A stretch of 64,000 bases of DNA from Symsagittifera roscoffensis (GCF_963678635.1 NC_087071.1:13623231-13687230); one strand, 5' to 3'; numbered from the stretch's first letter, positions 34,658 through 45,295 are shown. Program-made: numbers and translations. Notes: generated by a model from the sequence alone, not told the origin.

Positions 34658-37600
34658 TTATAATAGTGCTGCACCGATGCCAAAGTTCGAAGCATCGCAC
34701 ATTGCATAAAATGGTTGATTAGGGTCTGGAATTGTGTTTGAAATTTGTTCAGTTAAAAGTTTCTTTATTTCTTCAAATCGTGCTTGATGTTCTGTGTTCC
34801 ATTCAAAATTATTTTGTTGTCTAAGGATGTTATAAAATGGTCGTAGATATAATTGCATTTTATAAACATATTTACTTAAAAAGTTTAACATTCCAAGAAA
34901 TTCTTGGATTTTCTTTTTATTTGTTGGTGGTTGAAGTTTTTGAATAGCGTCAATGCGTGATTTCAATGGAGTGATTGTTTTTCTTTCTATATTATGTCCT
35001 AAGAATTTAACTCTTGTCAAAAAGAAGTGTGATTTATCGGGGGCGGCCTTCAGATTTTCGTTCTGAAGTATTTGGTGATATTTTTCTAAAACATTGAACA
35101 TCTCGTCTTTTGTTTGTGATTGCATAAAAACATCGTCTAAATAGGTGATTGCGTTTTTCTTGAGTATTAGTGGTCTAAAAATTTTGCTCATAAAAGCTGA
35201 AAATGCTGCTGGTCCTATGGATATTCCATAGAATAAGCGGTTGAATTCATATTGTTGGTTTCCGATAACAAATTGTGTTAAACGTCGTGATTGTTCATCT
35301 AGTGGCATTTGATTGTATGCACTATTCATATCGGCGGTTGTAAAGTATTTGCCGTTTATTTTTGTTAAAATAACTTGTATTGGTTCAATGGGCCAATTAC
35401 ATTTTGATTCATCTATGAGTGAATTGAGGTATCTAGCATCGAGAACGATTTTTAATGATTCTCCTTTAGCTAGAATGATAACGGGGTTGATAAATGTGTT
35501 GCCTTTTGGTTGTTCTTCTTTATTAACTGGTGATATAATATTGTACTGTTCTAAAATATCGAGTAATCTGTTTACTTTATCATGTAAGTGAATTGGTACT
35601 TTACTTGCTCTCTGTTTTTTGAAAACTGCGTCTGGTTTTAACGGGAGATGTAGTGATGAACTGATTTTGCCAACATCGAATTTTGATGTTGCATAGACTG
35701 ATGAATATTTAATTAGCTGTTTGGCTAACTTTTCGAATTCGTCTTGTGTTATTTGTGAATGTTGGAAATTAAACATTGTTAAAAATTTCTGTTGGTCCTC
35801 TGTGTAGTTACTTATGTTGAATGTAGGTTTGAAATATGGAGTTTTTGTGAAATAATCCGTATTTCTGTTTTCGTTACTTATTATATTATTTATAGATAAT
35901 TCTTCATTAAGAATTGTAGATTGGCAAATATCTAGTAATTGGAGTATATTATTTACGCGATAGGCTTTTTCGTGTATTGGTGATATTGTAGCGTTGGTTT
36001 CACAATATCCTAAAAGTCCTAAAGGTAATGTTACTTGGTAAGGTGTGTTGTTATAGACATGTAAGGAAATGATATCTGAATTCCAATTTTTCAAATATTT
36101 TATTGAAGAAATTGTGATTTTGAAAAATTTATGAATAGGTTTGAATTCAAAATCTGACATATAAAATTTTTGTTTGTTTTGTTCCTTATCATATTGGTGA
36201 ACTTGTTTAATTGAAAAGTTATAGATGTTTCCTGATAGTGGTTTCAAGTGTTTTCTTTGTTGGTTAAATATCGGGTAGAATTTTGAAAAGAATGGTGGTT
36301 GTTTATTTAATCTTTGAAAAAATGTTAAGGATGTTTCTTTTGTTTTTGTATATTTATCTTTGATTAATATTTTACTATTTAGTATGTTAATTGTTGGTAT
36401 ATACTTCGAAATAAATGGTATTCCAATGATATTATATTTAATATCAGTGATATGGAATATTTGTTTAAATGGCTTATTTAAAATTTTGCTTTGCTCCATT
36501 GTTCTGGTGGGGAGGAGAAATAATTGGATTTTTCCGTAGTTTATCAATGTTGATCCCTGTGCTGTTGCTAGCTTACTGGAGGTTTCAAGAGGTGTTAGCT
36601 TTGGGTGTAAAGTTTTTATTTCATTCCATGTGGGAATGTTTATTATGTTTGATTCTGCTCCTGAATCAATTAAAAAATCGATTTCAAGGTCTGGTGGTTG
36701 AAATTCTTTATTTCTTGGGCTTTCTAAGAGAAATGGTATTGTCCAAATTTTTTCTTTGGGTTGTTCTTTTTGTATATTTTGATAGATGTGGTTTGTATTC
36801 AAGCATTTTGTTTTGATATTTTTATTGGTTTGATTTGTAGTGTTAATTTCATTCGTTTCTTGCGTCGTTGGTGTGGAATTTATGGGTGTAGTGTAATAAT
36901 TTTGAAGAAATTCTGATTGATTTTCATATATGTGTGATGAAAAAGGCTGTTCATATATGACAGATTCATAGTCATTTTCGACTTTTATCATATTGATAGA
37001 AAGAGTGTTTTCTGTATCGCTTTCTGAATCTGATGATGTACAGTTTATTTGATTGAGTTCTAACGTATCAGTTACTGTGTCATCAATACCTGGAGGGTCT
37101 GATGTTGTTTCTGGATTAGACTGTACTTGATTGATTTGTCTTTGATGTTTAGGTGTATTACTTCTGTGACGATTATTAGAGTTATTATAGTGATTATTAT
37201 TCCGGTGTGGTGATTGGGAATAATTTCTATAACGGTTATTATAACTTGAATGTCGATTTTGTGAATTATTTCGCGATCTGTTTTGGTAATTATTGTTTGG
37301 TCTGTTATAGTTCGATCTATTATATGAGTTATTCCTTGATCGATTGTTCGGGTAATTCTGGTTTCGGTTGTTTGAATAACTTCTATTCCGATTATAGGAG
37401 TAGTTTCTATTCCTATTGTATGATGAATTTCGTGATTGGTTGTTTGGATAGTAATTATTTCTTGATTGGTAATTAGATCTAGAAACAAATCGTTGTGTAT
37501 TTGAATTTGATCTGGAGTAGTTATTTCGACTATTTGGTCTATTGTAGTGGTTTTGTGATGAATTTTGTGTGTTTCTCCGTTCTGGCGATCTTCCTCTATA

Positions 37601-40351
37601 ACTTGAGTTATATGGGGATTGATTTCTTGTATAGCTTGTATTGTTCGGAAGTGGTTTTCCGGAACTATTGTTGCTGTATACATTTTTGTTTGGTAGATTT
37701 TGATCTTTCTTCATATATTGATAAAATGACTTATTTGGTTCTTTGTATTTGTGAGGTTTATTTTGACTATCTTGCTGTTTTTGTCTACATTCGGAAATAC
37801 TATGTCCGTATCGTCGGCAATAATTACACCATTTTTTGAAAAATGGTTTGCCTTTAAAGTTTGGGTTCTTTTCGTAAATATTGAGTATTTCAGTGATTTT
37901 TTCAACGAGGTCTGTATCTGATTCCTGTATATTGTTTATATTAGTGGGAGTCGTTTCAATTCTGTTAACGTATTGTAATTTCAGATTTTCCGTTTCTTCT
38001 AGTTTCATCGTGATTTCTGCTTGTTCTAATTTGTCTACTAGTTTTCGAAAATCTAAATCGGGTTCTCGAATTGAGGAAGGATGGGATGCTCTCTTTTTTA
38101 TTGCTATTTTCCTTAATTGTGGTGTTAAGGTCATCATTAAGATTTCTGTCATCTTTGTGTTTTTATAGTCGTGTGTATTTAGTGAATATGCTTTTCGAAC
38201 TAGTGTTTCGATTCTTACTGCTAATTGCTTGATGGTTTCGTTTGGTAATCTGCGAATTTCATTGCATAAAACTCTTTGTTGTTGTTTGTTTCTTTCAGAG
38301 TCAAACATTTTTGAAAATTCCTGTGTAAACCTTTTCCAGTTTGATTTTATTTCTAGAGGTAGTACTGAAAACCATTTTTGGGCTGCGCCATCTAAGGTTG
38401 TTTGTATCAACGCTGTGCGTCGATGTATCCAGTTTTGATGTAGTGGCGTATTAATTGGTTCAGGTCCAATGTTTAAAATCAGGTTTGCTGTTACTGCATT
38501 TAAATAATCTTCTACAGAGTATTCAGGGTCTGTTCCTGTGAAAACCATTAAAGGTTTGTTTGATGTTATTGATGATCCACCCATAAGGTATGGATTCATT
38601 GTCATTTGTAATGATTCTGCTGCATTTGGCATTTGAGAAAAATTTGAAAGTTGGTTTCTTGTTATTTCATGTTGTTGGAGATAATATGGGAGTGGTATTT
38701 CATTTTGCATTTGTGATGGTTGATACGAGTGTGCAGTCATTGGATTTTGTTGTTGAATTGGTTGAAAAGATTGTGTATTAATTAGATTTTGTTGTTGAAT
38801 TGGTTGTTGATGTTGTGCATCTATCGGTTGTGGAGAAAAATTTCTATGATTTGTACGTGTTTTCTGTATTCCTTGTCTACGATATTCTTGAGTATATGGT
38901 GCAAATATGTCTGGTTGTAAGAAATCATCATCTGAGGATAAATAATCCATTTGATAAGATGTCTGTTTTTTATTTTTATTTTGTTGAAAAAATGGGTAAT
39001 TTTCACTGTGATCCTGTGGAGGATTTGTTTGGAAATTTATTGAATTAGGTTGGGCCATTGGGTTATCCCAGTTTCGAGATCTTGTATACTGGTTAAAATT
39101 TCTTCGTGGTTGGTAATTTGTTTTTGATGGATGTGTATAATTATAATTATGGTCTGCAAAGTTGTTTCTAGTGAATGTTTTGCGTGTTTTTGATGGTATT
39201 GTCATGGGTCTGTATGTTTGGTAATCCATATGTGAATATTTTGGAGCAACCGAAGGTTTAACGGTTGATTGTAAGGTTACTTGTGTTTGTGAAGGATTTT
39301 TATTTCTTGGTGTTGTTAAATTTGGGTGTATTGGTGAAATACTTTGTTGTGTAGTTGTTGTGTGTACAATTTCTTCATTTATGAAGTGTGATGGTGTCTG
39401 GATATCTTGTTGAGTAAGATTCCTAGTTCCATTGAGGTTTTCGTTGTGTATGACTGTAGAGTTTAAACTATTATTTTGTGTATCGGGCAAAAATGTATTA
39501 TAGTTTAATGGTGTTGCATCAATGGTGAATGGTATTACTCTTACATAATCTCTTATGTAAGATATTGTACTTATTGCTTGACTTGAGATTGATTGTGGGA
39601 AGCTTATAAATGCGGGATGAGACCATTCGGGGTCCCAAACATAATCTGATTGTTCTGTGATAGCGGTATCATCGTTCGAGTTTTGGGGTCTAAAATTTTT
39701 TCTTGCTTGTGCAATTAAATCATTATTGTGTGTGAAATAATCTATTATGAACCATGCCAAAATTTTTTGTAGATCGTGTTTTGTATGTTGTGAAACGTCG
39801 TCTTTCGTGAAATTTTCTTTAATAATGTTTAAATAACTAGAGAGTAGTGTGATTTCATGTCGTACTCTTAAATGTTTAGATGTTTCTGTCGGTGAGACAT
39901 TTGTTATTGGGATTTCGTTTTCTAATATCGAAATATAACTATATATTATTGCGAAAACTTCATTAGTGAAAATGGAGTTTGCTCTTTGTGAGTTATGGTA
40001 TTGAATGCTTTTTATATATTCTGAAAAAACTTTTGAAAATTCTAAATCAAGATCGTCTGTTTGAATTGTATATTTTCTATGATTATGGTTTGGTGAGGTG
40101 AATTCTATGGAATAGATTCCATACTGTTGTGTTATGTTGCATATATCTTTTAGGTAGTGGTCTATGATTTGTCTTTTGATTTTTACATCTGGGAACTCTG
40201 TTTTACATGGACTGATTCCGGGTTCAAATAAATTTAATAGTAAATTTTTGCAAAATATATGCTGTCCTCTATCAGTGGTTGCATCTACTATAGAAGGAAA
40301 GATTTCATCATCATCTGGAGTTTCGTCACCTGGGGTGTGCGTTGAGCTCAT
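34658..40351 (-). pseudogene. Element A gag, protease and reverse transcriptase
   Basis: 1,897 codons open from the ATG 40349-40351, in the same frame as RNase H and integrase, so gag and pol are one frame without a programmed shift. Residues 1-590 form an unusual N-terminal extension I do not recognise, with Gln/Asn-rich repeats near 530-560. Residues about 600-780 resemble Retrotrans_gag capsid (TGTDPEYSVEDYLNAV, AAQKWFSVLP). A CCHC zinc knuckle, CNYCRRYGHSISEC, lies near 841-854, followed by about 170 residues rich in Asn, Arg, Ser and Tyr, probably RNA-binding. The protease has DSG with Asp 1229. The RT has VLDARYLNSLID, TTADMNSAYNQMPLD and catalytic YLDD at 1737-1740. The frame ends at the in-frame TAA 34658-34660. 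With the pol stops ignored it would be about 2,636 codons, very long for the group. It overlaps orf0 by 26 nt. Confidence 0.93.
37072..37683 (-). other. Overlapping alternate-frame ORF inside the gag NC region (203 codons)
   Basis: Open in a frame other than gag across the Asn/Arg/Ser/Tyr-rich region. The product is rich in Ile, Thr and His. Element B is open in the corresponding alternate frame for 154 codons (12886-13350). The simplest cause is the low-complexity codon pattern of the gag repeats, which rarely yields stops in the shifted frame. A real overlapping gene is less likely but not excluded. Confidence 0.25.
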
Positions 40352-40793
40352 TTTTTCGTTCGATGACTGTTAATATGTAATTATTAATGTGTCGAATTGG
40401 TTGATTCCAATTGTATAAATGTACTGGTTTGTGTTTATACTGCTTTTTTATTCTTCTTCTTCCTCTTTTTGATGAATTTGAAGTTGTTTCTGAGTCAGAG
40501 AAATATAATTGATCGTGAAGTGGGCAATTTTTATCTATTGATTCTTTTAGTTTGTAAAGTTCGTCTAAACTGTTGGTTTCTGATTCTGAAAATGCGTTTC
40601 GGTTTTTTGAAAATCTTTTTCGTGTTATTTGTCTTTGTTTAGTTATGATTTTTCTCTTTAGTGTTTGTCGTTTTGTTCGAATGTATCCAACTGTTTGTGT
40701 ATGAGGTGTGATTACAAGGTCGTATTTTTTGTTATCTATTTCACAATTGTGTAAAACGATTGTTTGTTTATTTCCTAGGTTTTTAAATGACAT
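40326..40793 (-). CDS. Element A orf0: small arginine/lysine-rich protein upstream of gag (155 aa)
   Basis: ATG at 40791-40793; the stop at 40326-40328 lies inside gag, a 26-nt overlap. The product is strongly basic: YIRTKRQTLKRKIITKQRQ, then RKRFSKNRNAF, an acidic/Ser middle (SESETNSLDELY), CPLHDQLYFSDSETTSN, and a compact basic cluster KRGRRRIKKQYKHK. The basic clusters could act as nuclear localisation or RNA-binding arginine-rich motifs, by analogy with small regulatory proteins of complex retroviruses. No homology is claimed. Element B keeps the frame apart from one stop. Being first in the leader, it could be read from the full-length transcript, with gag reached by leaky scanning, reinitiation or splicing. 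Confidence 0.65.
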   Translation of the reverse strand: MSFKNLGNKQTIVLHNCEIDNKKYDLVITPHTQTVGYIRTKRQTLKRKIITKQRQITRKRFSKNRNAFSESETNSLDELYKLKESIDKNCPLHDQLYFSDSETTSNSSKRGRRRIKKQYKHKPVHLYNWNQPIRHINNYILTVIERKNELNAHPR

Positions 40794-42060
40794 AAGGTTT
40801 AGGATGACGGATGCAAAAAGGTGTTAAGTGAATTCTAATTGCTTAAACTGTTAGTCCTTACGATTTTTTGGTTAGCTTAACCTGGGTCTATTTGTTCAGG
40901 GTTGGAGAGAAAAGTATATCTATTCCGGAGAATGATTTTTACTTTCTCGTGACTAGTATAAGTTAAGGTGTTAATTTACTTAATCTTACTTAGGGGTAGT
41001 GATTGTGTTCAAAGGTTGGAGAATAGTAAATCGATCCACAAGGTTCAGGTATAATTAGAACGCGAGTAGTTCGTTAGATACTATTTTAAACTTACTAAGT
41101 CTAAGATTTATCCTGGGTCTGGTAAGAGGGGGGGTCAAGTGAAGGATGAATAACCGAAGTTCTTCACTGTTTATCCTAATTTGAATGATTAGTTTTGTTT
41201 AAAAATTTCTATTAGTCTTAGGTCTTTAGAAAGGGTTGGGTAGTGAATCGACGTTTGAGGTCGTTAGACACTAATTAAGTGGGTGGGGGAGAACAAAGTT
41301 GTTCTGTTTGATCCAAGGATAAGCCTTGATGATCAAATTTGAAATTTAATTAAGTAGAAAATGATTTAAGATCCAAGGATAAGCCTTGATGATCTGATTT
41401 TAAAATTAAGTGAATTTAAGTTTTAATAAAATTTTAAATTTGTGTAAAGGAAAGATTTAGTGTTTTATGATATTAGTGGGTTTATGATTGCTGTTATGTT
41501 TTAGGTGATGAAGCTGGAACAACAGGATGATTTATGATTACTAACCATTTATTGTCATGCTACTAATTTTTATTTTTGTTTTACAATAAATTTTTTTCAA
41601 ACATGTTTTGTATATTATTGCAGAGTTTTAGGAAAACGATCTGAGATCTTTTTATCAATCGTTATTGTATATTAATAATTTTGTTTAGCGCCTGAAATGA
41701 TTTTGAAGATTAACTTCAAGGTTTTATGTTTGCAAATGAAAATCTAAATTCATTGCCAGTAGTATTCTAAATATAAAAGTTTGTTCTGGTTTTTGCCTAA
41801 CTATCATATAGCTATATGGCAAGTTTCTACTTTGTCGTATGTCGTCTCTGGTTCGAGGTCTTCTTCCAATTCCGGGTAGTTCTGTTATGGTTCGGAATAT
41901 TGGCTTTGATCTATTGAGTCGTAGAGACATTTCGATTAAAATATTGTCGTATAACATTTTGTAAATGTTTTGTCTAAATTCTAATCTATTATTGGTTAAT
42001 TCTAAGCTATTAAGGTCTTGTTCGAGACTTATGGTCGCACCAGATGAGTTAGGACCGAAG
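40794..42060 (-). promoter_or_regulatory. Element A 5' leader with repeated hairpin
   Basis: About 1.27 kb without a gene. Two identical 25-bp elements (41310-41334 and 41370-41394), 60 bp apart, each hold a CAAGG-ATAAG-CCTTG hairpin flanked by GATC. Another short hairpin, CGAC/GTCG around GTTTGAG, lies near 41250. Element B has equivalents of both. Paired leader hairpins would suit dimerisation or packaging of genomic RNA (inference). Confidence 0.5.
42023..42042 (-). promoter_or_regulatory. Candidate primer-binding site
   Basis: Minus strand TGGTGCGACCATAAGTCTCG begins 18 nt inside the 5' LTR edge. It is identical in the two element B leaders, although the sequence between it and the LTR differs. 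The TGG start fits a tRNA 3' CCA, but the gap is large and I cannot name the tRNA. Confidence 0.3.
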
Positions 42061-42454
42061 TGTATAACTCATAGAGTAATTTCGGATAGGGTACACCGTC
42101 TGCTCGTCACGCTATCTTATTTTCGGCCGGATAGATTCGTGCAACTTCTTAGTCTAATACCGATCCTAATCTTACTCTTATACTATCTAGTCTCAGGTTG
42201 TTTAACTAGTCTCTGCTAGGCTCAATAGATCTAGGGTATACTGGTTTATTGCGGCTGCTGAAGTGCTCGGAAAAGTTCAACTAATTTCTAAGTTAAATTC
42301 AAATCTCTCTGGTGCTGAAATTACAAGTAATTTCAGCACTTACAAATAAGTGGGTTGTTAGTTATATGGATCATGATTGGTTAATATTAAATACTTTACA
42401 TTGGTAAAATATCTAATTTATCCAATCATAAAATGTAGTTTAGATCAGGTTCCA
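42061..42454 (-). repeat. Element A 5' LTR
   Basis: 394 bp, differing from the 3' LTR only in the GGGAGAG versus GGAAAAG stretch (2 bases). It contains a minus-strand AATAAA at 42245-42250 and the perfect palindrome with 13-bp arms at 42312-42339. A minus-strand TATAAGAG lies near 42175-42182. It would hold the promoter and polyadenylation signal. Confidence 0.93.
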
Positions 42455-42458
42455 GGAG
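42455..42458. repeat. Target-site duplication, right (GGAG)
   Basis: Matches 23522-23525 on the other side of element A. The insertion site is a G-rich tract; GGGAGGGGG-like runs continue to about 42600. Confidence 0.8.
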
Positions 42459-43540
42459 GGGTAAAATGTGGATAAGGGTGAAGTAGAAGCAAGGGAGGGG
42501 GTGTAAATGGTTAAATGTGAGGGAGGGGTGTAGTTTGGTGGAAGGAGGGGGGATAAGGTGCGTCTTTTAAAAAAAACTTGGGGTAAAGTGGGAGAGAAGG
42601 AAATGTTGTTGGGGTAAACGTGCGGACATTAACCCAGTGGTAAAGGTGCCTCTTATATCAAAATCGGTAAGTTAAGAGTGTGAATAGACCACGAGTAACG
42701 CAGAAGTGTTGCAAATATAGCAAATTGACAAAAAAAAAATATAGAGATTATAAAATATAATAATCAGTAATAATATACCTGTAATAGGTTATAATTGATC
42801 ATTATGGGTTTTAATATAGTTGGTTTTTACGGAAATAATGAATTATAATGACAAAATAATCGATTTCGTGGTCAAACTTGCAAGAATATTGCATCATAAT
42901 AACAACATTTTTGCCAATTATTATCCATAGAACTCTGGTTCGGGAATACACTAAAATCAATGACACTGGGTTATGTTTATTGCAATAAAAACTATTTGAA
43001 AAAACTGGAAAACATTCGATAAGAATCGATAAAGGATGGATTTTATTGCTTTGATTAATACGAACAATATAATTTTTTTCCAATAAATTTTTTTAATAGT
43101 TTTTCCAATAATTTTTTTTTTCAACTTCAGAGAGATCGACTATAAAAACCCAATAAAAATCGATTTTCATCCCAGAAGCTTCAGTAGAAACTCCTTATTT
43201 TTGTTTTTTTTAGAGAGCAACAACATGTATGCAAAATTATTGCTTATACTCCTTGAAATTCCAGTGTGGTATGAGCCTTTTCATTGTGTTCTATAATAAA
43301 AAAAATCTTTTAAGAAGACAAATAGCCCTACCTTGGAAATTGTGAATCATAATTTTGACTTTTTTGCTTAAAATTGAGCTCATTAATTTACTTTCACTAC
43401 TAATTTAGACTGTTTTTTCACACTTTGGCTACATCAGCAGAATTTTTTTTTAAAATCAAGTGGATATGGGAAAGTTTCGACTAGAGTTTCACAAATTTCT
43501 GAAATTCCATCAATTATCATTATGAAAAAATAACACTAAC
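42459..43540. other. Intron remainder, with a tRNA-like remnant
   Basis: G-rich then AT-rich sequence. At about 42618-42700, TAACCCAGTGGTAAAGGTGCC resembles a tRNA D-arm/A-box and GTGTGAATAGACC is a poor B-box, followed by an A-run at 42730, as in a tRNA-derived SINE. No coding exon is seen. Confidence 0.35.
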
Positions 43541-43671
43541 CCTTATGTATATCAACTTTTTGGTGTCATGTAGATCCAAATCGTTGACATAATCAACGAA
43601 CTCTTCCGGCGATAGACCATTTTTCTGACCATTAATCAAATACTGCTCAACTTGGTAGGAACAACAGCCAT
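43541..43671 (-). CDS. Host gene internal exon (131 nt)
   Basis: It follows a pyrimidine-rich acceptor (TTTTTCTTTTAG before 43671) and ends at a GTTAGT donor (43535-43540). Its two leading bases complete the codon left by exon 45144-45295, and it ends in phase 0. The 43 whole codons encode GCCSYQVEQYLINGQKNG, then LSPEEFVDYVNDLDLHD and KKLIYIR. Composition is more balanced than the flanks. The family is not recognised. Confidence 0.65.
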
Positions 43672-43696
43672 CTAAAAGAAAAACGAATCAACATTA

Positions 43697-44113
43697 CGAG
43701 GCCAAACTGTGCACTGGATAGGCGGTTTCGGCAAAGGTAAGCGGATTCCACAAACTTATGAGGGTTCCGCTTACAGTTCGCGGAATCCGCTCACAGTTTG
43801 TCAATTCCGCTTACATTTTGCGGATTCATTTTACAATTAAGGATTCCGCGACAGCTTAAGTTTGCTAAACACATATAAGATTATTTTTATAGGATTCCTC
43901 AAACTGGTTCCGGATTCCACACATTTTGCAGCGGTTTCCGCAAAATTTCTCGTTTTTCGGAGCGATTTTGAGCAAGACGGTGTTTTAGTTATTTGTCCGT
44001 GGGTTCCAAAACAGCAGAAAAGATCAAAAAAATGTGGTGGATTCTGCGACAAATCTGATTTTCTTCTGATGCGGAATCCGCTTACAATTCAGAAAATGTA
44101 CGGTCTGGCCTCG
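43697..44113. mobile_element. MITE-like element with TA target duplication
   Basis: 417 bp flanked by TA on both sides (43695-43696, 44114-44115). The terminal inverted repeats begin CGAGGCCA and agree at 16 of 19 positions (CGAGGCCARACYGTRCA). The interior has several GCGGATTCCGC-type motifs and no coding capacity. TA duplication suggests a Tc1/mariner-type transposase in trans. The open frames across it (43837-44052, 43862-44116) are not genes. Confidence 0.75.
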
Positions 44114-44385
44114 TAATGAAATTCATCTGGATTCTAAACCACGTATGGCTTATGAGTTAGTAGAATCCAACGAGGCATTAACAAAATCAATTTTTCGCTA
44201 GGTTTTGCTCCTTTGACGTTAGATAATTCAGAAAAGTTGATAAAATTGGAGACGTTTCAAACATTTTTGGTTGATGTACTTTGATAAGTGACAAAACTTT
44301 TGTCTGGTATGAATTATATGGTTAGATATAGTAGACTAAACAGTACCAGCAGCTAGAATATCTTTTTTGTTTCATATGCTTTTTT
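44114..44385. other. Intronic spacer, nothing recognised
   Basis: AT-rich sequence between the MITE and repeat R2 copy 1. Confidence 0.5.
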
Positions 44386-44765
44386 GTTCCGGCTTCCGTA
44401 ACGAAAGTAACGGAATATTTGTGCTCGGGTGGTTCTTTTCTTTGGACAACTTTCGACTTTTTAACTAGCCTTTTCGGAGGGATTTTTTTATATCATTCAA
44501 AAGGTATTGTTGTCCTAAGCCTAAATTTGAAAAGACCTCTCATCTGTGATCTTGTTTTGTAAACCTATGGGGACTTAAAGATTGCCATATTGGCCGATTT
44601 GGGACAAATAACGCGCGATATATTTCGCGCTAATAACGCCCAGGCGGAGATTTCATTCGTTTAAGCATCGTTTCAACTTGGTTGAAGTAAGCTTACTTGC
44701 CATAATTGATTTGCTACTAGGAGCGAAATCTATCACTTCGTACAATATATGGCGTTTGGGTGAAT
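44386..44765 (+). repeat. Dispersed repeat R2, copy 1
   Basis: Starts GTTCCGGCTTCCGTAACG and contains TAACGGAATATTTGTGCTCG, GATTGCCATATTGGCC and GCGCGATATATTTCGCGC. Matches copies at 45389-45916 (-) and 46537-47014 (+). Confidence 0.7.
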
Positions 44766-45143
44766 CCAGAAACGCAGACAAGAGCTGTGAAAAGAGCCTA
44801 GATTGAAATAGATGAATAAACTGAAATAATTTTAAAAAGCAGGATTTTTTATTTGAAGAGATTAGTTTGCCTTTTTCAGTCACTTCCCCCGTAAAAAAAT
44901 TTTTTGTGAACTTTCTCTGATTTGGCAACAATTGCAAATCTAAAATTCATTTTCTTGCTTTTTGAAAAAAAAATCAAAATTTTGTGCTTACTAGACTAAC
45001 TAAAAAATTAAAAAGAAAACAAGCCGTACTCAAAGACCATGGTGCTACAAAGCATGACACACGAGCAATAATTTGAAATTTTAACTGTTCAAATCTGAAA
45101 AACCTAAATACCAGTCTGAATTTTGAACCAAAATTTGACTCAC

Positions 45144-45295
45144 TATTGGGTTCGTCTTCTGGTTTGAAAGAAAACCAGTTTATTTCTTGGAAACTGTCGT
45201 GAACCAGCCAATGGAACCTTTCAGCGTCGTTTCGATTGGGAGGCCTGTGACTGTATCTCTTAGTAGATCGTAGCCCCATGAAGCAGTAGTCAGAG
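45144..45295 (-). CDS. Host gene internal exon (152 nt)
   Basis: It has a GTGAGT donor (45138-45143) and a TTGGTTTAG acceptor just before 45295. The first base completes the codon left by exon 47101-47212, and one base remains for the next exon, so the phases chain. It encodes SDYCFMGLRSTKRYSHRP, then NDAERFHWLVHDSFQEINW and FSFKPEDEPN. The frame is open and the composition coding-like. No known domain is recognised. Confidence 0.65.

Larger units (their letters stand above)
23526..42454 (-). mobile_element. Element A: 18.9-kb Ty3/Gypsy-like retroelement with env-like and accessory genes
   Basis: Bounded by two 394-bp LTRs with TG/CA ends and a GGAG target-site duplication. Gene order on the minus strand is LTR, leader, orf0, gag-pol, two small membrane ORFs, a Pro/Ser/Thr-rich frame, env-like gene, orfX, 3' UTR and LTR. 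Pol order (protease, RT, RNase H, integrase) and the D,D35E integrase place it in Ty3/Gypsy (Metaviridae-like). At nearly 19 kb it is two to three times the usual 5-8 kb of that group. The LTRs differ at only 2 of 394 positions, so it is young, yet it has nonsense codons at 34658, 34229, 33779, 29328 and 26749, a frameshift near 30070 and a 91-bp insertion at 32362. It lies in a host intron in the sense orientation. Confidence 0.92.

Noticed and set aside
33779-34660. Pol stops as programmed recoding sites
   Set aside because: Element B has sense codons at the same places, and the TAAs lie inside or beside conserved domains, so mutation or sequencing error is likelier.
43837-44116. Frames on both strands across the MITE
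   Set aside because: They span the inverted-repeat element and consist of its repeated motifs.
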